A stretch of DNA of 64,000 nt from Pseudanabaena galeata CCNP1313 (GCF_029910235.1 NZ_CP112874.1:2108001-2172000); one strand, 5' to 3'; shown: positions 10,488-19,941, numbered from the stretch's first letter. Made by a program: numbers and translations. Notes: generated by a model not told the origin, from the sequence alone.

Positions 10488-11624
10488 ATGAGAAACGAAG
10501 TTTTACCGAATTTAACAATTCCTGCAAATCTTGACAAATTTGATTTTCGTTGTTTCCAAAAAGAAATGGAGCAAGTGATTGAAGGTGTTTTTATTACAGA
10601 TGAATACTGGTATCCAGTTATCAAAGGTGTTCCTTGCTTTTTAAAAGATGTGCTTAGACCAAACTTTACTTGGTTTCAAGAAAAATATAATTTGGCAAAG
10701 CTTGCCGAATCCTCAATATCAGAATTTGAAAGCGAACAGTTACTCACAAATACAACTTTCTCAGATAAGTGGAACAAGTTTCGTAATTATGGTTTAGAGC
10801 AAACTCACCAAGAATTTCTTTACGCTTGGTACTGCAAAAAATTTGGCGTTTCGACGACTGAGGAACTTGTAAGATTTTATCGCCAATTTAAGACGGTTCT
10901 AGAAATTGGACCCGGCTCAGGATTTAACACGAGATTTATTGCAGAAACGCTAGCTGATAATAATGAAGCAAAAGTCTTTGCTTTAGACATTTCTGATGCA
11001 GCATTTACAACCTTTGAAAATACTAAGCATCTTGCAAATTGCCATGTTGTCCAAGCAGATCTAATGTCTATGCCATTTGCTGACTGCTCATTTGATTTCA
11101 TTATTGCTGATGGTGTTTTACATCACACACCCGACACGAAAAAGGCTTTGTTTGCAGTTTATAAGAAACTCAAACCAAATGGACAGATGTTCTTTTATGT
11201 TTATAAGCAGATGGGTGCAGCAAGGCAGTTTTGCGATCGCTACATTCGTGAGCATTTTACACATCTAGAGCCAGATGAATGCTACAAAGCCTGTGAGGGA
11301 CTTACAGAGTTAGGCAGAGAGCTTAGTCATCTCAATGCCAAAATCACCCTTGAGAAAGATATTCCAGTATTGGGTATACCAGCAGGAACCCATGATGTCC
11401 AACGGCTTTTCTACTACAATTTTGTTAAATGTTTTTGGAATGATGCTTTCGATTTTGAAACGAATAATATGGTTAACTTTGATTGGTATCATCCCCATAA
11501 TGCTTGGCAACATACAGAAACAGAAGTAGCAGGTTGGCTACAAGAGCTAGGTGTAAGCGATTACAAGTTTAATGATGCAAACCCAAATGGTATCTCTGTC
11601 CTCCTAACTAAGCCCTCGCTGTGA
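10488..11624 (+). CDS. class I SAM-dependent methyltransferase
   Basis: 378 aa from ATG 10488; a TTG at 10461 would add nine residues, and neither has a clear ribosome-binding site. The first ~130 residues contain GVFITDEYWYPVIKGVPCFL, like the short N-terminal domain (usually Zn-ribbon-like, here without its cysteines) found before many glycan-cluster methyltransferases. The catalytic domain shows VLEIGPGSGFNTRF at about residue 138 and FDFIIADGVLHHTPD. Its stop overlaps the GTG start of the next glycosyltransferase. It probably modifies a sugar in the operon's product; the substrate is not known. Confidence 0.87.
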   Translation: MRNEVLPNLTIPANLDKFDFRCFQKEMEQVIEGVFITDEYWYPVIKGVPCFLKDVLRPNFTWFQEKYNLAKLAESSISEFESEQLLTNTTFSDKWNKFRNYGLEQTHQEFLYAWYCKKFGVSTTEELVRFYRQFKTVLEIGPGSGFNTRFIAETLADNNEAKVFALDISDAAFTTFENTKHLANCHVVQADLMSMPFADCSFDFIIADGVLHHTPDTKKALFAVYKKLKPNGQMFFYVYKQMGAARQFCDRYIREHFTHLEPDECYKACEGLTELGRELSHLNAKITLEKDIPVLGIPAGTHDVQRLFYYNFVKCFWNDAFDFETNNMVNFDWYHPHNAWQHTETEVAGWLQELGVSDYKFNDANPNGISVLLTKPSL

Positions 11625-12826
11625 AAAGATTATTTTGGTTTGGTTATGATTTTTTGTCTTATGTTTTTTTGGGTATAGGCTTATTACTATTTCCATTGAG
11701 GTGGCTAGTTAAGTTTATTTCTATAAGAACTCAGCCTACTGATCTAAGATTAAACAGCCTCTGGACAGGCACACCAATTATTACATTGGCAGTTAAAGCA
11801 AAAGCAGAAGCTCTCTTAGGAGTTAATGCAAAATCATTGGTCTATGATACTTATTTTATTACTAGTGACTTTGACTACAATTTGAGTGGTTGGACAACTA
11901 TTCCTTTGGTAGGTAAATTAACCTCTTTATTTGTTTTTATTTGGGTTTGCCTATGGGCTGACCGTATCCATATGTACATGGATCGAGGCGTTTTACTTGG
12001 TAGTAAACCTTTACAGTCAAGTTTTAAGGAATTATTAGTTTACAAAAAATTAGGTATTTCGTTTTTTTTCTGGACTTATGGTGCAGATGTACGGAGCCGT
12101 CAAACTACAGAAAAACTAGGACATCCAAATTGCTGTACGGAATGTCCTGCCATTGGAAAAGCCTGTATTTGTGATGAGTATAGCCGTAAAATTCGTATAA
12201 ATAAACTCACACATTATGCGAGATGTGTATTTTCTATGGGCGATATGATGGAGTACACAGTAGGAAGTCGCAACGATCTATTTTTTTGGCCATTGGATCT
12301 ATATGGCGCGAAGTCTGCAAAGTATAAAGCTATATATCCAACTAGTGATCGCACAAAACCTGTACGCATTGTCCACGCTCCTAACCATCGGGCCTTTAAA
12401 GGAACACATTACCTAATCGAAGCTGTAGAAAGACTAATTGCTAAAGGTACACAGATAGAACTAGTTCTAGTCGAAAAAGTTGCTAATGAAAAGGCTCTTG
12501 AGATGTATAGATCTGCTGATATCATATTTGACCAATGCTTAATAGGATTTCATGGCTACTTTGCATTAGAAGGTATGGCAATGGGAAAGCCTGTGATGTG
12601 TTATATCCGCAAGCCACAAGAATATCTGCTGAACCATGAAGAATGCCCAATTATAAATACTCATATTGATACACTAGAGCAAGATATTGAAGAACTTGTA
12701 AATAATCGCGATCGCTTAAGAGAGATTGGAATTAAAAGCCGCCAATATATTGAAAAATATTTCACATTGGAAGCATTTGCCGATAGGCTAAAAAATGCTT
12801 ACCAAGATTTAGGAGTTACTATATGA
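11621..12826 (+). CDS. GT-B-like glycosyltransferase with Cys cluster
   Basis: 401 aa, GTG start overlapping the previous stop. A hydrophobic N-terminus (YDFLSYVFLGIGLLLFPL) may hold it to the membrane. The donor-binding half has IVHAPNHRAFKGTHYLIEA and SADIIFDQCLIGFHG, then GMAMGKPVMCY. A cysteine cluster, NCCTECPAIGKACIC, follows YGADVRSRQ in the middle of the protein and may bind metal. It shares this layout with the 358-aa glycosyltransferase at 13722. It ends in ATGA with the downstream epimerase. Acceptor and donor sugars are unknown. Confidence 0.82.
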   Translation: MKRLFWFGYDFLSYVFLGIGLLLFPLRWLVKFISIRTQPTDLRLNSLWTGTPIITLAVKAKAEALLGVNAKSLVYDTYFITSDFDYNLSGWTTIPLVGKLTSLFVFIWVCLWADRIHMYMDRGVLLGSKPLQSSFKELLVYKKLGISFFFWTYGADVRSRQTTEKLGHPNCCTECPAIGKACICDEYSRKIRINKLTHYARCVFSMGDMMEYTVGSRNDLFFWPLDLYGAKSAKYKAIYPTSDRTKPVRIVHAPNHRAFKGTHYLIEAVERLIAKGTQIELVLVEKVANEKALEMYRSADIIFDQCLIGFHGYFALEGMAMGKPVMCYIRKPQEYLLNHEECPIINTHIDTLEQDIEELVNNRDRLREIGIKSRQYIEKYFTLEAFADRLKNAYQDLGVTI

Positions 12827-13707
12827 AAGTCTTAATCATCGGATCAGGTGGCTTTTTAGGAAAAAATTTGCTCAATTATTTTCTAGCGCAAAATATTGAC
12901 GTTATAGGTTGTAGTTCTGCTCAAAGTAATGGTGGCATATGTGCAGATACAGGTTTGCTCTCTAGTCAATTTTCTATTCCACCAGATACGCATACAGTCA
13001 TTTATCTTTCCCAATCCCCATACTATCGACAAGTCCCAGAAATGGCAGAGCATTTACTAAATGTAAATGTAGTTAGTGCAGTTAAAGTTGCTGAATTAGC
13101 CCGTAGAGCAAAAGTTAAGCATTTCATTTACACATCCACAGGAAATGTTTATGCCCCAAGTTTTGAACCACTCACCGAAGATGCCCCAATTAATCGGAAT
13201 AACTGGTATGCATTGAGCAAAATACATGCGGAGGAATCATTATCCTTATTTCGCAATGACTTTGATGTGACAATTATGCGATTGTTTGGTGTGTATGGGA
13301 CAGGTCAAACTGACAAATTAATCCCTAACTTATTCAATACTGTCTTACAAAGAAGAAAGGTTTTTGTTGATCGTAATTCTATTGATACAAACGATATAGA
13401 TGGATTGCGAATATCACTAATTAATGTAGTAGATCTTGTCAAAATTTTTCTGCAATGTATAACTTCTTCAAACTTAAAGAGCTATTTACTAAATATTAGT
13501 AGTCATGAAGTTGTTAGTATTCGTCATATCACTACATTAATTAGTCAAGCTCTCGATCTTCCAGTTGATATAGAGATTAGTGACAAATATCAACAATCTA
13601 GTTTAATAGCAAATATTCAGTTGTTACAAGCAACTTTTAATCCAGTTTTTACACCTATAGAAAAAGGAATCCAAAATATGGCTGTTCAATATAAAGTGCT
13701 AAAGTAA
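12823..13707 (+). CDS. NAD-dependent epimerase/dehydratase (SDR family)
   Basis: 294 aa. The Rossmann motif GSGGFLG is at the N-terminus (residues 7-13) and the catalytic YALSK sits near residue 127, after the TSTGNVYAP segment. The length is typical of extended SDR enzymes acting on nucleotide sugars, such as dTDP-4-dehydrorhamnose reductases and GDP-sugar epimerases. It is translationally coupled to the glycosyltransferase before it. It likely supplies a second activated sugar besides the epimerase at the window start; exact activity cannot be assigned. Confidence 0.85.
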   Translation: MKVLIIGSGGFLGKNLLNYFLAQNIDVIGCSSAQSNGGICADTGLLSSQFSIPPDTHTVIYLSQSPYYRQVPEMAEHLLNVNVVSAVKVAELARRAKVKHFIYTSTGNVYAPSFEPLTEDAPINRNNWYALSKIHAEESLSLFRNDFDVTIMRLFGVYGTGQTDKLIPNLFNTVLQRRKVFVDRNSIDTNDIDGLRISLINVVDLVKIFLQCITSSNLKSYLLNISSHEVVSIRHITTLISQALDLPVDIEISDKYQQSSLIANIQLLQATFNPVFTPIEKGIQNMAVQYKVLK

Positions 13708-13721
13708 GATTAATAAAAACA

Positions 13722-14798
13722 ATGAAAGTTCTTCATTTACCTACTTATACTGGTGGACAGGCTTGGGGACTCGCACAAGGGGAAAGATCTCTCGGATTAG
13801 ATAGCAAAGTTTTAGTAAGAAATAATGAATGGCTTGGATATTCCTGTGATATTGACTTGGGATTAGATAAAATGTCTTCTCCATTCACTAAATTTGCTAA
13901 GCTAACAAAGACTTTTTTTCAAATTAGAAATAAATATGATGTATTCCATTTCAACTTTGGCTCATCTTTATTTCATTCACCTAAGGACTATCTTAATCAT
14001 TTAGAACTGCCATTTTATCCTAAACAAGCTAAGCTTTTTGCAACTTATAATGGCTGTGATATTCGCCAGAAATATATCACGATGCAACGTACTTCAATAG
14101 CAGCCTGTCATAATTCTACTTGTTACAATGGGCAGTGTAATTCTGGCAAGTTAGATGAGTTACGGCTTAAAGGCATTACAAAGATGCAAAAGTATGTACA
14201 GCATATTTGGGCAGTAAATCCAGACTTACTGTATTTCTTACCGCCTCATATGTCTTCTTTTCTTCCCTATTCCATTAGTCTAGATGGAATAGCTGTAAAC
14301 CTTCCAAAACTTGAGCGTAAAAAAATAAAAATTATTCATGCTCCAACTAATCGTGCTGCAAAAGGGAGTGACTATATATTTACAGCGATCGCAAAGTTAG
14401 AAAAAACCCATGCTGAATACTTTGATTTTAAGGTAATTGAAAATATTCCTCACGCACAAGCCTTACAACTTTATCAAGACGCAGATCTAGTTATAGATCA
14501 GATCTTGATTGGTTGGTATGGAGGATTTGCTGTAGAAGTAATGGCAATGGGTAAACCTGTGATCGCAAGAATAGCTACTGAAGATCTACATTTTTTACCA
14601 CTACAAATGGCTAAGGAAGTTCAAGAATCAGTTATTAATGCCGATCCTATCTCTATCTTTACAGTTTTAAAACAGTGTATTGAAGATCGCAAACTACTCC
14701 AAGATTATGCCAATACTGCAATTGAATACGCTCGCAAATGGCATCATCCGCAGCATGTTGCTAGTCTAACAAAAGAAAAATACGAATCATATTTCTAA
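13722..14798 (+). CDS. GT-B-like glycosyltransferase with Cys cluster (paralogue of the 11621 gene)
   Basis: 358 aa. It begins MKVLHLPTYTGGQAWGL. The donor half has IIHAPTNRAAKGSDYI and ADLVIDQILIGWYGG, then VMAMGKPVIA, nearly matching the 401-aa enzyme upstream. A cysteine cluster, ACHNSTCYNGQC, follows YNGCDIRQ at the equivalent place. It is the last gene of the operon and is followed by a strong palindromic terminator. The role is sugar addition to the exported glycan by context; donor and linkage are not known. Confidence 0.83.
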   Translation: MKVLHLPTYTGGQAWGLAQGERSLGLDSKVLVRNNEWLGYSCDIDLGLDKMSSPFTKFAKLTKTFFQIRNKYDVFHFNFGSSLFHSPKDYLNHLELPFYPKQAKLFATYNGCDIRQKYITMQRTSIAACHNSTCYNGQCNSGKLDELRLKGITKMQKYVQHIWAVNPDLLYFLPPHMSSFLPYSISLDGIAVNLPKLERKKIKIIHAPTNRAAKGSDYIFTAIAKLEKTHAEYFDFKVIENIPHAQALQLYQDADLVIDQILIGWYGGFAVEVMAMGKPVIARIATEDLHFLPLQMAKEVQESVINADPISIFTVLKQCIEDRKLLQDYANTAIEYARKWHHPQHVASLTKEKYESYF

Positions 14799-14808
14799 AC
14801 AGCTAGAT

Positions 14809-14856
14809 AGAACTAAAGCTTATGCTGCTTGCAGCAGCGGCACAAGCTTTAGTTCT
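14809..14856. terminator. bidirectional hairpin between the glycan operon and lhgO-like gene
   Basis: The arms AGAACTAAAGCTT (14809-14821) and AAGCTTTAGTTCT (14844-14856) are perfect complements, with a loop containing a smaller GCTGC palindrome. The hairpin lies between convergent genes and overlaps the stop codon of the minus-strand gene, so it could end transcription from both sides. Confidence 0.75.
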
Positions 14857-16039
14857 ATGTACTTAATTCTCTAACGATCGCTTTTCCAATTTCTAAAGAA
14901 GAAGTAGCCGCAGGAGATGGTGCATTACAAACATGAATAGATTTTTGATCTTTAATAATTAAAAAATCCTCAACTAACTGTCCATTAGGCTTAAGTGCTT
15001 GGGCGCGAACTCCTGCGTGTGTTGGCACTAAATCATCCGATATCACTTCAGGAATCAATTGCTGAAGACTACGCACAAATGCATCTTTACTGAAAGAACG
15101 AATGATCTCTTGAATACCATCTTTAGAATACTTAGAGGCTAATTTCCAAAAACCAGGATAGGAAAAAATTTCAGCAGCATCTCGCATATCAAAATCTGTT
15201 TTGTGGTATCCCTCTCGCTTGAGACTAAGAACAGCATTTGGTCCAGCATGAACACTACCATCAATCATTTTGGTAAAGTGAACTCCCAAAAACGGGAAAT
15301 TAGGATTAGGGACAGGATAAATCAGAGTCTTTACTAAATACCTTTTTTCAGGCTTTAACTCATAATATTCTCCACGAAATGGAATAATTTGTATTTGTGG
15401 ATCAACATTTCCAAGCTTTGCAAGGTGATCGCTTTGAAGACCACCACAATTAATTAGCATTCGAGTTGCGAAAATTCCTTGACTTGTATCTATTTCTTTT
15501 CCTTCAGAAATATCTTTAATCTGAGTCACATGTGCCTTCAGCAAAAGTTCCCCACCATCATCTCTAATCATATCCACTAACTTTTGACATACTTGGCGAT
15601 AGCTGACAATTCCTGTGGAAAAGACTCTTAATCCTGCGATACAACTTACATGCGGTTCAACTTCTTTGACTTCTTCAGCACTAATTTTTTCCACCTTAAG
15701 TCCATTAGCTAATCCACGTTGATAAAGATCTTCAAGTAGAGATAACTCTTGTGGCTTAGTTGCAACAATTACTTTCCCGCATATTTCGTGACTGATATTA
15801 TATTTATTACAGAATTCTGTCATGGAAATATTCCCCTCACGGCAGAATTTTGCTTTAAAGCTACCTGGCTTGTAATAAATACCAGAATGGATCACACCAC
15901 TATTGTTACTGGTTTGGTGGAAAGCCCATTGACTCTCTTTATCTAGGATTAATAGTTTTGCTCTAGGATAACTCTGGAGTAAATTCCTTGCTGTTGCAAG
16001 TCCAACAATTCCACCGCCAATAACTATGAAGTCATACAT
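14855..16039 (-). CDS. lhgO: L-2-hydroxyglutarate oxidase-like FAD enzyme
   Basis: 394 aa, normal for LhgO. The N-terminal FAD-binding motif is VIGGGIVGLATARNL (residues 6-20), followed by the family-typical FHQTSNNSGVIHSGIYY and later GLRVFSTGIVSY and HAGVRAQAL. The family oxidises L-2-hydroxyglutarate to 2-oxoglutarate and passes electrons to the membrane or to oxygen. It is monocistronic, convergent with the glycan operon. The family (DAO superfamily) is certain; the exact substrate rests on the LhgO-like motifs. Confidence 0.88.
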   Translation of the reverse strand: MYDFIVIGGGIVGLATARNLLQSYPRAKLLILDKESQWAFHQTSNNSGVIHSGIYYKPGSFKAKFCREGNISMTEFCNKYNISHEICGKVIVATKPQELSLLEDLYQRGLANGLKVEKISAEEVKEVEPHVSCIAGLRVFSTGIVSYRQVCQKLVDMIRDDGGELLLKAHVTQIKDISEGKEIDTSQGIFATRMLINCGGLQSDHLAKLGNVDPQIQIIPFRGEYYELKPEKRYLVKTLIYPVPNPNFPFLGVHFTKMIDGSVHAGPNAVLSLKREGYHKTDFDMRDAAEIFSYPGFWKLASKYSKDGIQEIIRSFSKDAFVRSLQQLIPEVISDDLVPTHAGVRAQALKPNGQLVEDFLIIKDQKSIHVCNAPSPAATSSLEIGKAIVRELST

Positions 16040-16479
16040 ACTATATATTCGTAAAGGTGATCTATATCAATTATTCCTAATTTTTGATCCTACATTGAGT
16101 AGGTGATCTCGACAAAAATATTTATCGTGAAAAAATGAGGATTCTAGAGATCCTATTCTCAATAGTATATTCTTATTGACTATAGCAATCCTAAATAGGT
16201 TGTGAGAGTGCGCCCCTTCGGGGCGCACTCTCACAACACTCAAAATCTTACAACTCATTTAGGAGCGCTATATCCTATATCAATTCAAATACCCACCAGT
16301 TTCAAATTCAAAAAGCTGTAAATAATACAGACATAAATAACTAAGGAGTGAAAATTCAATAACCTGTGCAAATAAACCCAAAACATTTTTGGGTTTTATT
16401 AAATTTCTGACCCTAAACACCTATTAAGCATTTGTAATATACTCAGTAATATATTGCTAGACCAATACTGATCAAACTT
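16040..16479. other. intergenic region between divergent lhgO-like and Uma2 genes
   Basis: 440 bp without a credible gene. Besides element A it holds a short CCAAAAACATTTTTGG palindrome near 16378-16393. The promoters of the two divergent genes must lie here, but I see no clear -35/-10 pair. Confidence 0.6.
16180..16272. repeat. palindromic element A, copy 1
   Basis: The ~93-bp element is bounded by TA and has imperfect 20-bp inverted ends: TAGCAATCCTAAATAGGTTG on the left and the complement of TAGCGCTCCTAAATGAGTTG on the right (16 of 20 match). The left part holds a perfect hairpin (16199-16237) with a TTCG tetraloop. A near-identical copy is at 57694-57787. Confidence 0.88.
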
Positions 16480-17049
16480 ATGGTTGTGCAAACTCTAGCT
16501 CGTCGAAAATCTATTGAAGAATACCTTGACGCAGAAGAAACTGCTGAGCAGCGCAGCGAGTATCGTAATGGAGAAATAATCGCAATGGCTGGCGGTTCAA
16601 TTAACCACAATCGCATCATTCGCAATTTCAGTAGATTGCTAGAACCTCCAGACTATGAAGTTTTTATCAGAGACTTACGCTTGTGGATTCCTGCTTATAA
16701 CGAATATACCTATCCAGATATTTTGCTAATCAAGGGTGAGCCAATCTTTCAAGAAAACCGTATAGATACGGTGATTAATCCCAGTATCATTATCGAAGTT
16801 TTATCTAAATCCACCAGCAATCGCGATCGCGGTGACAAGTTTGCATTTTATCGATCAATTCATGAGTTTCAAGAATATATTTTAGTTGATCAATATCGAG
16901 TTCACATCGAACAGTTTCGAAAAAATGACGATGGTAACTGGTTACTGAGCGAGTCTGAAGATCAAAATGGGATTCTGGCTTTAGCAGATGGGCTTTGCCA
17001 AATTTCCCACCGTGACATCTACGCAAAAGTCAAATTTGATCAGGTATAA
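16480..17049 (+). CDS. Uma2 family endonuclease-fold protein (DUF820)
   Basis: 189 aa, the usual size for this restriction-endonuclease-fold family, which is greatly expanded in cyanobacteria. Typical signatures are SIEEYLDAEETAEQRSEYRNGEI, the catalytic Asp in YPDILLI, and E and K in IIEVLSKST, followed by DRGDKFAFYRSI. The biological role of Uma2 proteins is not settled. It stands alone, in opposite orientation to its neighbours, with a HIP1 site in the coding region. Confidence 0.9.
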   Translation: MVVQTLARRKSIEEYLDAEETAEQRSEYRNGEIIAMAGGSINHNRIIRNFSRLLEPPDYEVFIRDLRLWIPAYNEYTYPDILLIKGEPIFQENRIDTVINPSIIIEVLSKSTSNRDRGDKFAFYRSIHEFQEYILVDQYRVHIEQFRKNDDGNWLLSESEDQNGILALADGLCQISHRDIYAKVKFDQV

Positions 17050-17141
17050 AAGTTCTTAGCTCAAAATATGGCAAAGGCGATCGCAGAAATTTATTTGACT
17101 CAAACAAGCCTAGACAAGTGATCGTAGAAAACATCAAAGGT

Positions 17142-17594
17142 TTACTGTTCCCAATCTTGGCTAGTGTCACATATAAAATTTTCTGTCACAATATCTTCAA
17201 ATTTATAGGGACAACTTTCTGGAAAAGCGCGTAAGGGTAAGTTTGTTTCTCGGAGTGCCAAATCAATACCTGATTCAAATCCATCTGCCAACGCCTCGAC
17301 AATACGAGATTTTAAACTGGGATTGCGATGAAAATGTCGGTTAATCGCTCGGCGCTGTTCTCGAATTGTCAAGAACCAACTACGCGATCGCCGATCTGGT
17401 TGATATTCCCACTTAAGCAAGTGTCCCAACAAAACACCAAGATGACTAACTAACTCGCGATACTCCTGTCTACCCAAGGCTTGAACTTCCTCCAGTAAAT
17501 TTTGCCAGTCTAGGGCTGATACTTCGTGACGGGCTAGTGCTTGTTCTTGCCACTGCACCCAACCGTAAAAATCTTGATCGTATAGTTTGCTCAT
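17142..17594 (-). CDS. DUF29 family protein
   Basis: 150 aa from ATG 17594 (MSKLYDQDFYGW); the longer frame up to 17666 adds 24 residues not typical of the family. DUF29 features are the YDQDFYGWVQWQ start, DWQNLLEEVQALGRQEYRE and the LLGHLLKWEYQPDRRSRSW block. DUF29 proteins are small helical proteins common in cyanobacteria with no known function. It lies 106 bp after the Hsp70 cluster on the same strand; co-transcription is possible but not shown. Confidence 0.87.
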   Translation of the reverse strand: MSKLYDQDFYGWVQWQEQALARHEVSALDWQNLLEEVQALGRQEYRELVSHLGVLLGHLLKWEYQPDRRSRSWFLTIREQRRAINRHFHRNPSLKSRIVEALADGFESGIDLALRETNLPLRAFPESCPYKFEDIVTENFICDTSQDWEQ

Positions 17595-17700
17595 ATAAAG
17601 TAAAGCAATGTTGAAACAAGATAATTCTAACAAATTCCCGAAGGTTTTCTGCTCAGAATATGACATAGACGATCGCTGATATTTACTTGTCTTACAGACT

Positions 17701-18084
17701 TTAGACTAACGGTACAATTCCCAAAATCCGAAGAAGCTCCCCAGCTTTTGGGTGTTTCGGGTTTATTTCTATAGCTTTGTGCCATGCAGCGATCGCCTCT
17801 TCAAGCTCTCCTAACAAGGCAAAGACTTGTCCTGCTAAGACATAAAAATCGGCATTAGAGGAATACAGCGCGATCGCCCGTTGGTTTTGGGAAATAGCTT
17901 CCATGAGATCGCCTGATATATAAGACTGAATGGCTTCGCGATGATGACAGAGAGCCAAATCATGCAGACAAATTAATGGGGCAAGATCGACACCACAACG
18001 ATGACAGCTAGTAGATGCGATCGAACGAGAATCTTCGTTAATTCTTGATGGACGGTAAATAGCTCGACAAACAGGGCATTTCAT
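17701..18084 (-). CDS. small zinc-ribbon/TPR protein
   Basis: 127 aa from ATG 18084 (MKCPVCRAIY); a TTG further upstream at 18105 is less likely. The N-terminus carries a CPVC...CHRC four-cysteine ribbon, probably zinc binding. The C-terminal two thirds contain about two TPR units, including ADFYVLAGQVFALLGELEEA followed by IAAWHKAIEINP. TPR proteins often dock Hsp70 C-termini. Its place directly after dnaK suggests a co-chaperone or adaptor role, which is inferred from context only. Confidence 0.78.
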   Translation of the reverse strand: MKCPVCRAIYRPSRINEDSRSIASTSCHRCGVDLAPLICLHDLALCHHREAIQSYISGDLMEAISQNQRAIALYSSNADFYVLAGQVFALLGELEEAIAAWHKAIEINPKHPKAGELLRILGIVPLV

Positions 18085-18107
18085 TGGGTTTAATATTAAT
18101 TTCAAGC

Positions 18108-18156
18108 CTAAATCTGTAAGGTTGCGTCCCTGCGAGAGGCAACCTTACAGATTTAG
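18108..18156. terminator. hairpin between dnaK and the zinc-ribbon/TPR gene
   Basis: Perfect 18-bp arms CTAAATCTGTAAGGTTGC and complement, loop about 13 nt, ending one base before the dnaK stop codon. It has no long T-run and may attenuate or stabilise the transcript rather than end it. Confidence 0.6.
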
Positions 18157-19941
18157 TTAGGATTCTTTGGTGGTGGAGTAGTAGAGAAAATCAGATAGTT
18201 CTTCTTGAAGTTGAGCGATCAATACTGTTTCTTCTTGAGCGATCGCCTCTTCTAGGCGATCGAGCAGATCTTGCAATTCATCCGCTTGCTCATCTTCGAG
18301 GGTATCGATGAGCTTTTGTCCCTGCTCAACCAGTTTTGCTAACTCAGGATCGAGTTCAGTAAATATCTCATCATCATCTTCAATCTCATCATCATCTTCC
18401 ACAAATAGAGAATCTAAATAATGCTTGGCTTGATTGAGAGCTTGACTAGAAAGCTTCTGCACACCTGTGGCGCTTTCCACAACTAGCTTAGCTTGCTGCC
18501 CCTTGCCTTTCTCGGTTGTAGTGACTGTGAGTATGCCATTGAGGTCGAAGTCAAAATGGACTTCGATCTTAATGCTCCCAGCCGCCCCACGGGGAATATC
18601 TTCGATTTTATAGGAACCCAGTGGCACATTTTCCTCAGCCATTTGATTTTCGCCTTGAAAGACATCGATCTTAACCACAGATTGATTGTCAGAGGTCGTG
18701 GAGTAAACTTGGGAACGGGAGACAGGGACAACACTGTTGCGCGGAATAATCACGCTAAAAAATCCTGGCATCATCCCCATGGGTGTCATTACTACTGCCG
18801 AAATGCCTAGAGAGTGAGGGATTACATCCACCAAAATCGCTTCTACATCCTCGCCCACCAGCACTCCTGCTTGTATCGCTGCGCCTAAGGCAACACAGAG
18901 ATCGGGCTGAATACCATCCACAGGTTTTTGATTTAGGTGTGCATCCACCATCTGTTGCACGAGTGGAACGCGGGTAGAGCCACCAACTAAAATGACACGA
19001 TCCAGATCACTAGGGACTAAATTAGCATCTGCAAGCGCTCGATCGATCGCTTCTAAAGTCTCATTTACTAATGGTCGAATCAGATCTTCAAAATCAGAAC
19101 GGGCTACTTCAGTTTCTAGATGCAGTGCTGTCTTGCCCTTAGTTCCCAAAAAAGCTTCCCTAACTGGAGCGAAGGCGTGGGAACTAAGCTCCATCTTAAT
19201 TTCTTCGGCAGCCTGTAACAGTCTCGCTTGAGTGGATGGCTCATCAGGAACATTCACTCCATGTGTCTTCAGGAATATATCTGTTAAGTGTAGTTGCAGC
19301 CTACGGTCAAAATCATCTCCCCCTAAACGGTTGTTGCCGTGACTTGCCAGCACTTCTGTGACTGAGCCTGTAATCTCAACCACCGACACGTCAAACGTAC
19401 CGCCGCCTAGGTCATATACTAGAACGCGTTCGGTTTCTTCCGATCGCACGTCGTAGGCTAGCACGGCGGCAGTGGGTTCATTAATGATTTGCAGTACCTC
19501 AAAGCCTGCAATCTCCCCAGCCGTTTTGGTTGCTTGCCTCTGAGCATCCGTGAAATAGGCAGGAACAGTAATCACTGCTTTGGTCACTTCTTCCCCTAAA
19601 GCATTTTCAGCGCGTTGCTTCAGCGATCGCAAAATTATTGCCGAGATTTCATGGGGTAAATAGTCTTTTGTATCTTCAGATTCAGAGCCGCCTATACGCA
19701 ATGTTGTCTTGTGGTCAGTTCCCATCCAACGCTTGATCGATCGCACGGTACGTTCGGGCGCAGCAGCATACTGTCTTAGGGCTTCGCGTCCCACCAAAAG
19801 TTTGCCCGTATCGCTAAATCCCACACAGGATGGCAACATCAGATTGCCATCTGTGTCGGGTAATATCCTCGCTTGTCCATTCTCGACGATCGCTACTTCT
19901 GAATTCGTAGTTCCCAAATCAATGCCGACGGTTCTGCCCAT
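18157..19941 (-). CDS. dnaK: Hsp70 chaperone DnaK (short paralogue)
   Basis: 594 aa, about 40 shorter than housekeeping DnaK. The ATPase domain is intact: GIDLGTTNSEVA, VITVPAYFTDAQRQATK, INEPTAAVLAYD, VYDLGGGTFDVSV and VGGSTRVPLVQ. The substrate-binding domain follows; the lid region is short and carries an acidic stretch (VEDDDEIEDDDE) and no standard C-terminal tail. Cyanobacteria have several DnaK paralogues, and this one is associated with a GrpE-like and a J-like gene. ATP-driven client binding is expected. It is preceded and followed by palindromes in the gaps. Confidence 0.93.
   Translation of the reverse strand: MGRTVGIDLGTTNSEVAIVENGQARILPDTDGNLMLPSCVGFSDTGKLLVGREALRQYAAAPERTVRSIKRWMGTDHKTTLRIGGSESEDTKDYLPHEISAIILRSLKQRAENALGEEVTKAVITVPAYFTDAQRQATKTAGEIAGFEVLQIINEPTAAVLAYDVRSEETERVLVYDLGGGTFDVSVVEITGSVTEVLASHGNNRLGGDDFDRRLQLHLTDIFLKTHGVNVPDEPSTQARLLQAAEEIKMELSSHAFAPVREAFLGTKGKTALHLETEVARSDFEDLIRPLVNETLEAIDRALADANLVPSDLDRVILVGGSTRVPLVQQMVDAHLNQKPVDGIQPDLCVALGAAIQAGVLVGEDVEAILVDVIPHSLGISAVVMTPMGMMPGFFSVIIPRNSVVPVSRSQVYSTTSDNQSVVKIDVFQGENQMAEENVPLGSYKIEDIPRGAAGSIKIEVHFDFDLNGILTVTTTEKGKGQQAKLVVESATGVQKLSSQALNQAKHYLDSLFVEDDDEIEDDDEIFTELDPELAKLVEQGQKLIDTLEDEQADELQDLLDRLEEAIAQEETVLIAQLQEELSDFLYYSTTKES

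Noticed and set aside
16067-16258. Small minus-strand frame upstream of lhgO-like gene
   Set aside because: Runs through element A palindrome, no ribosome-binding site, no recognisable domain.
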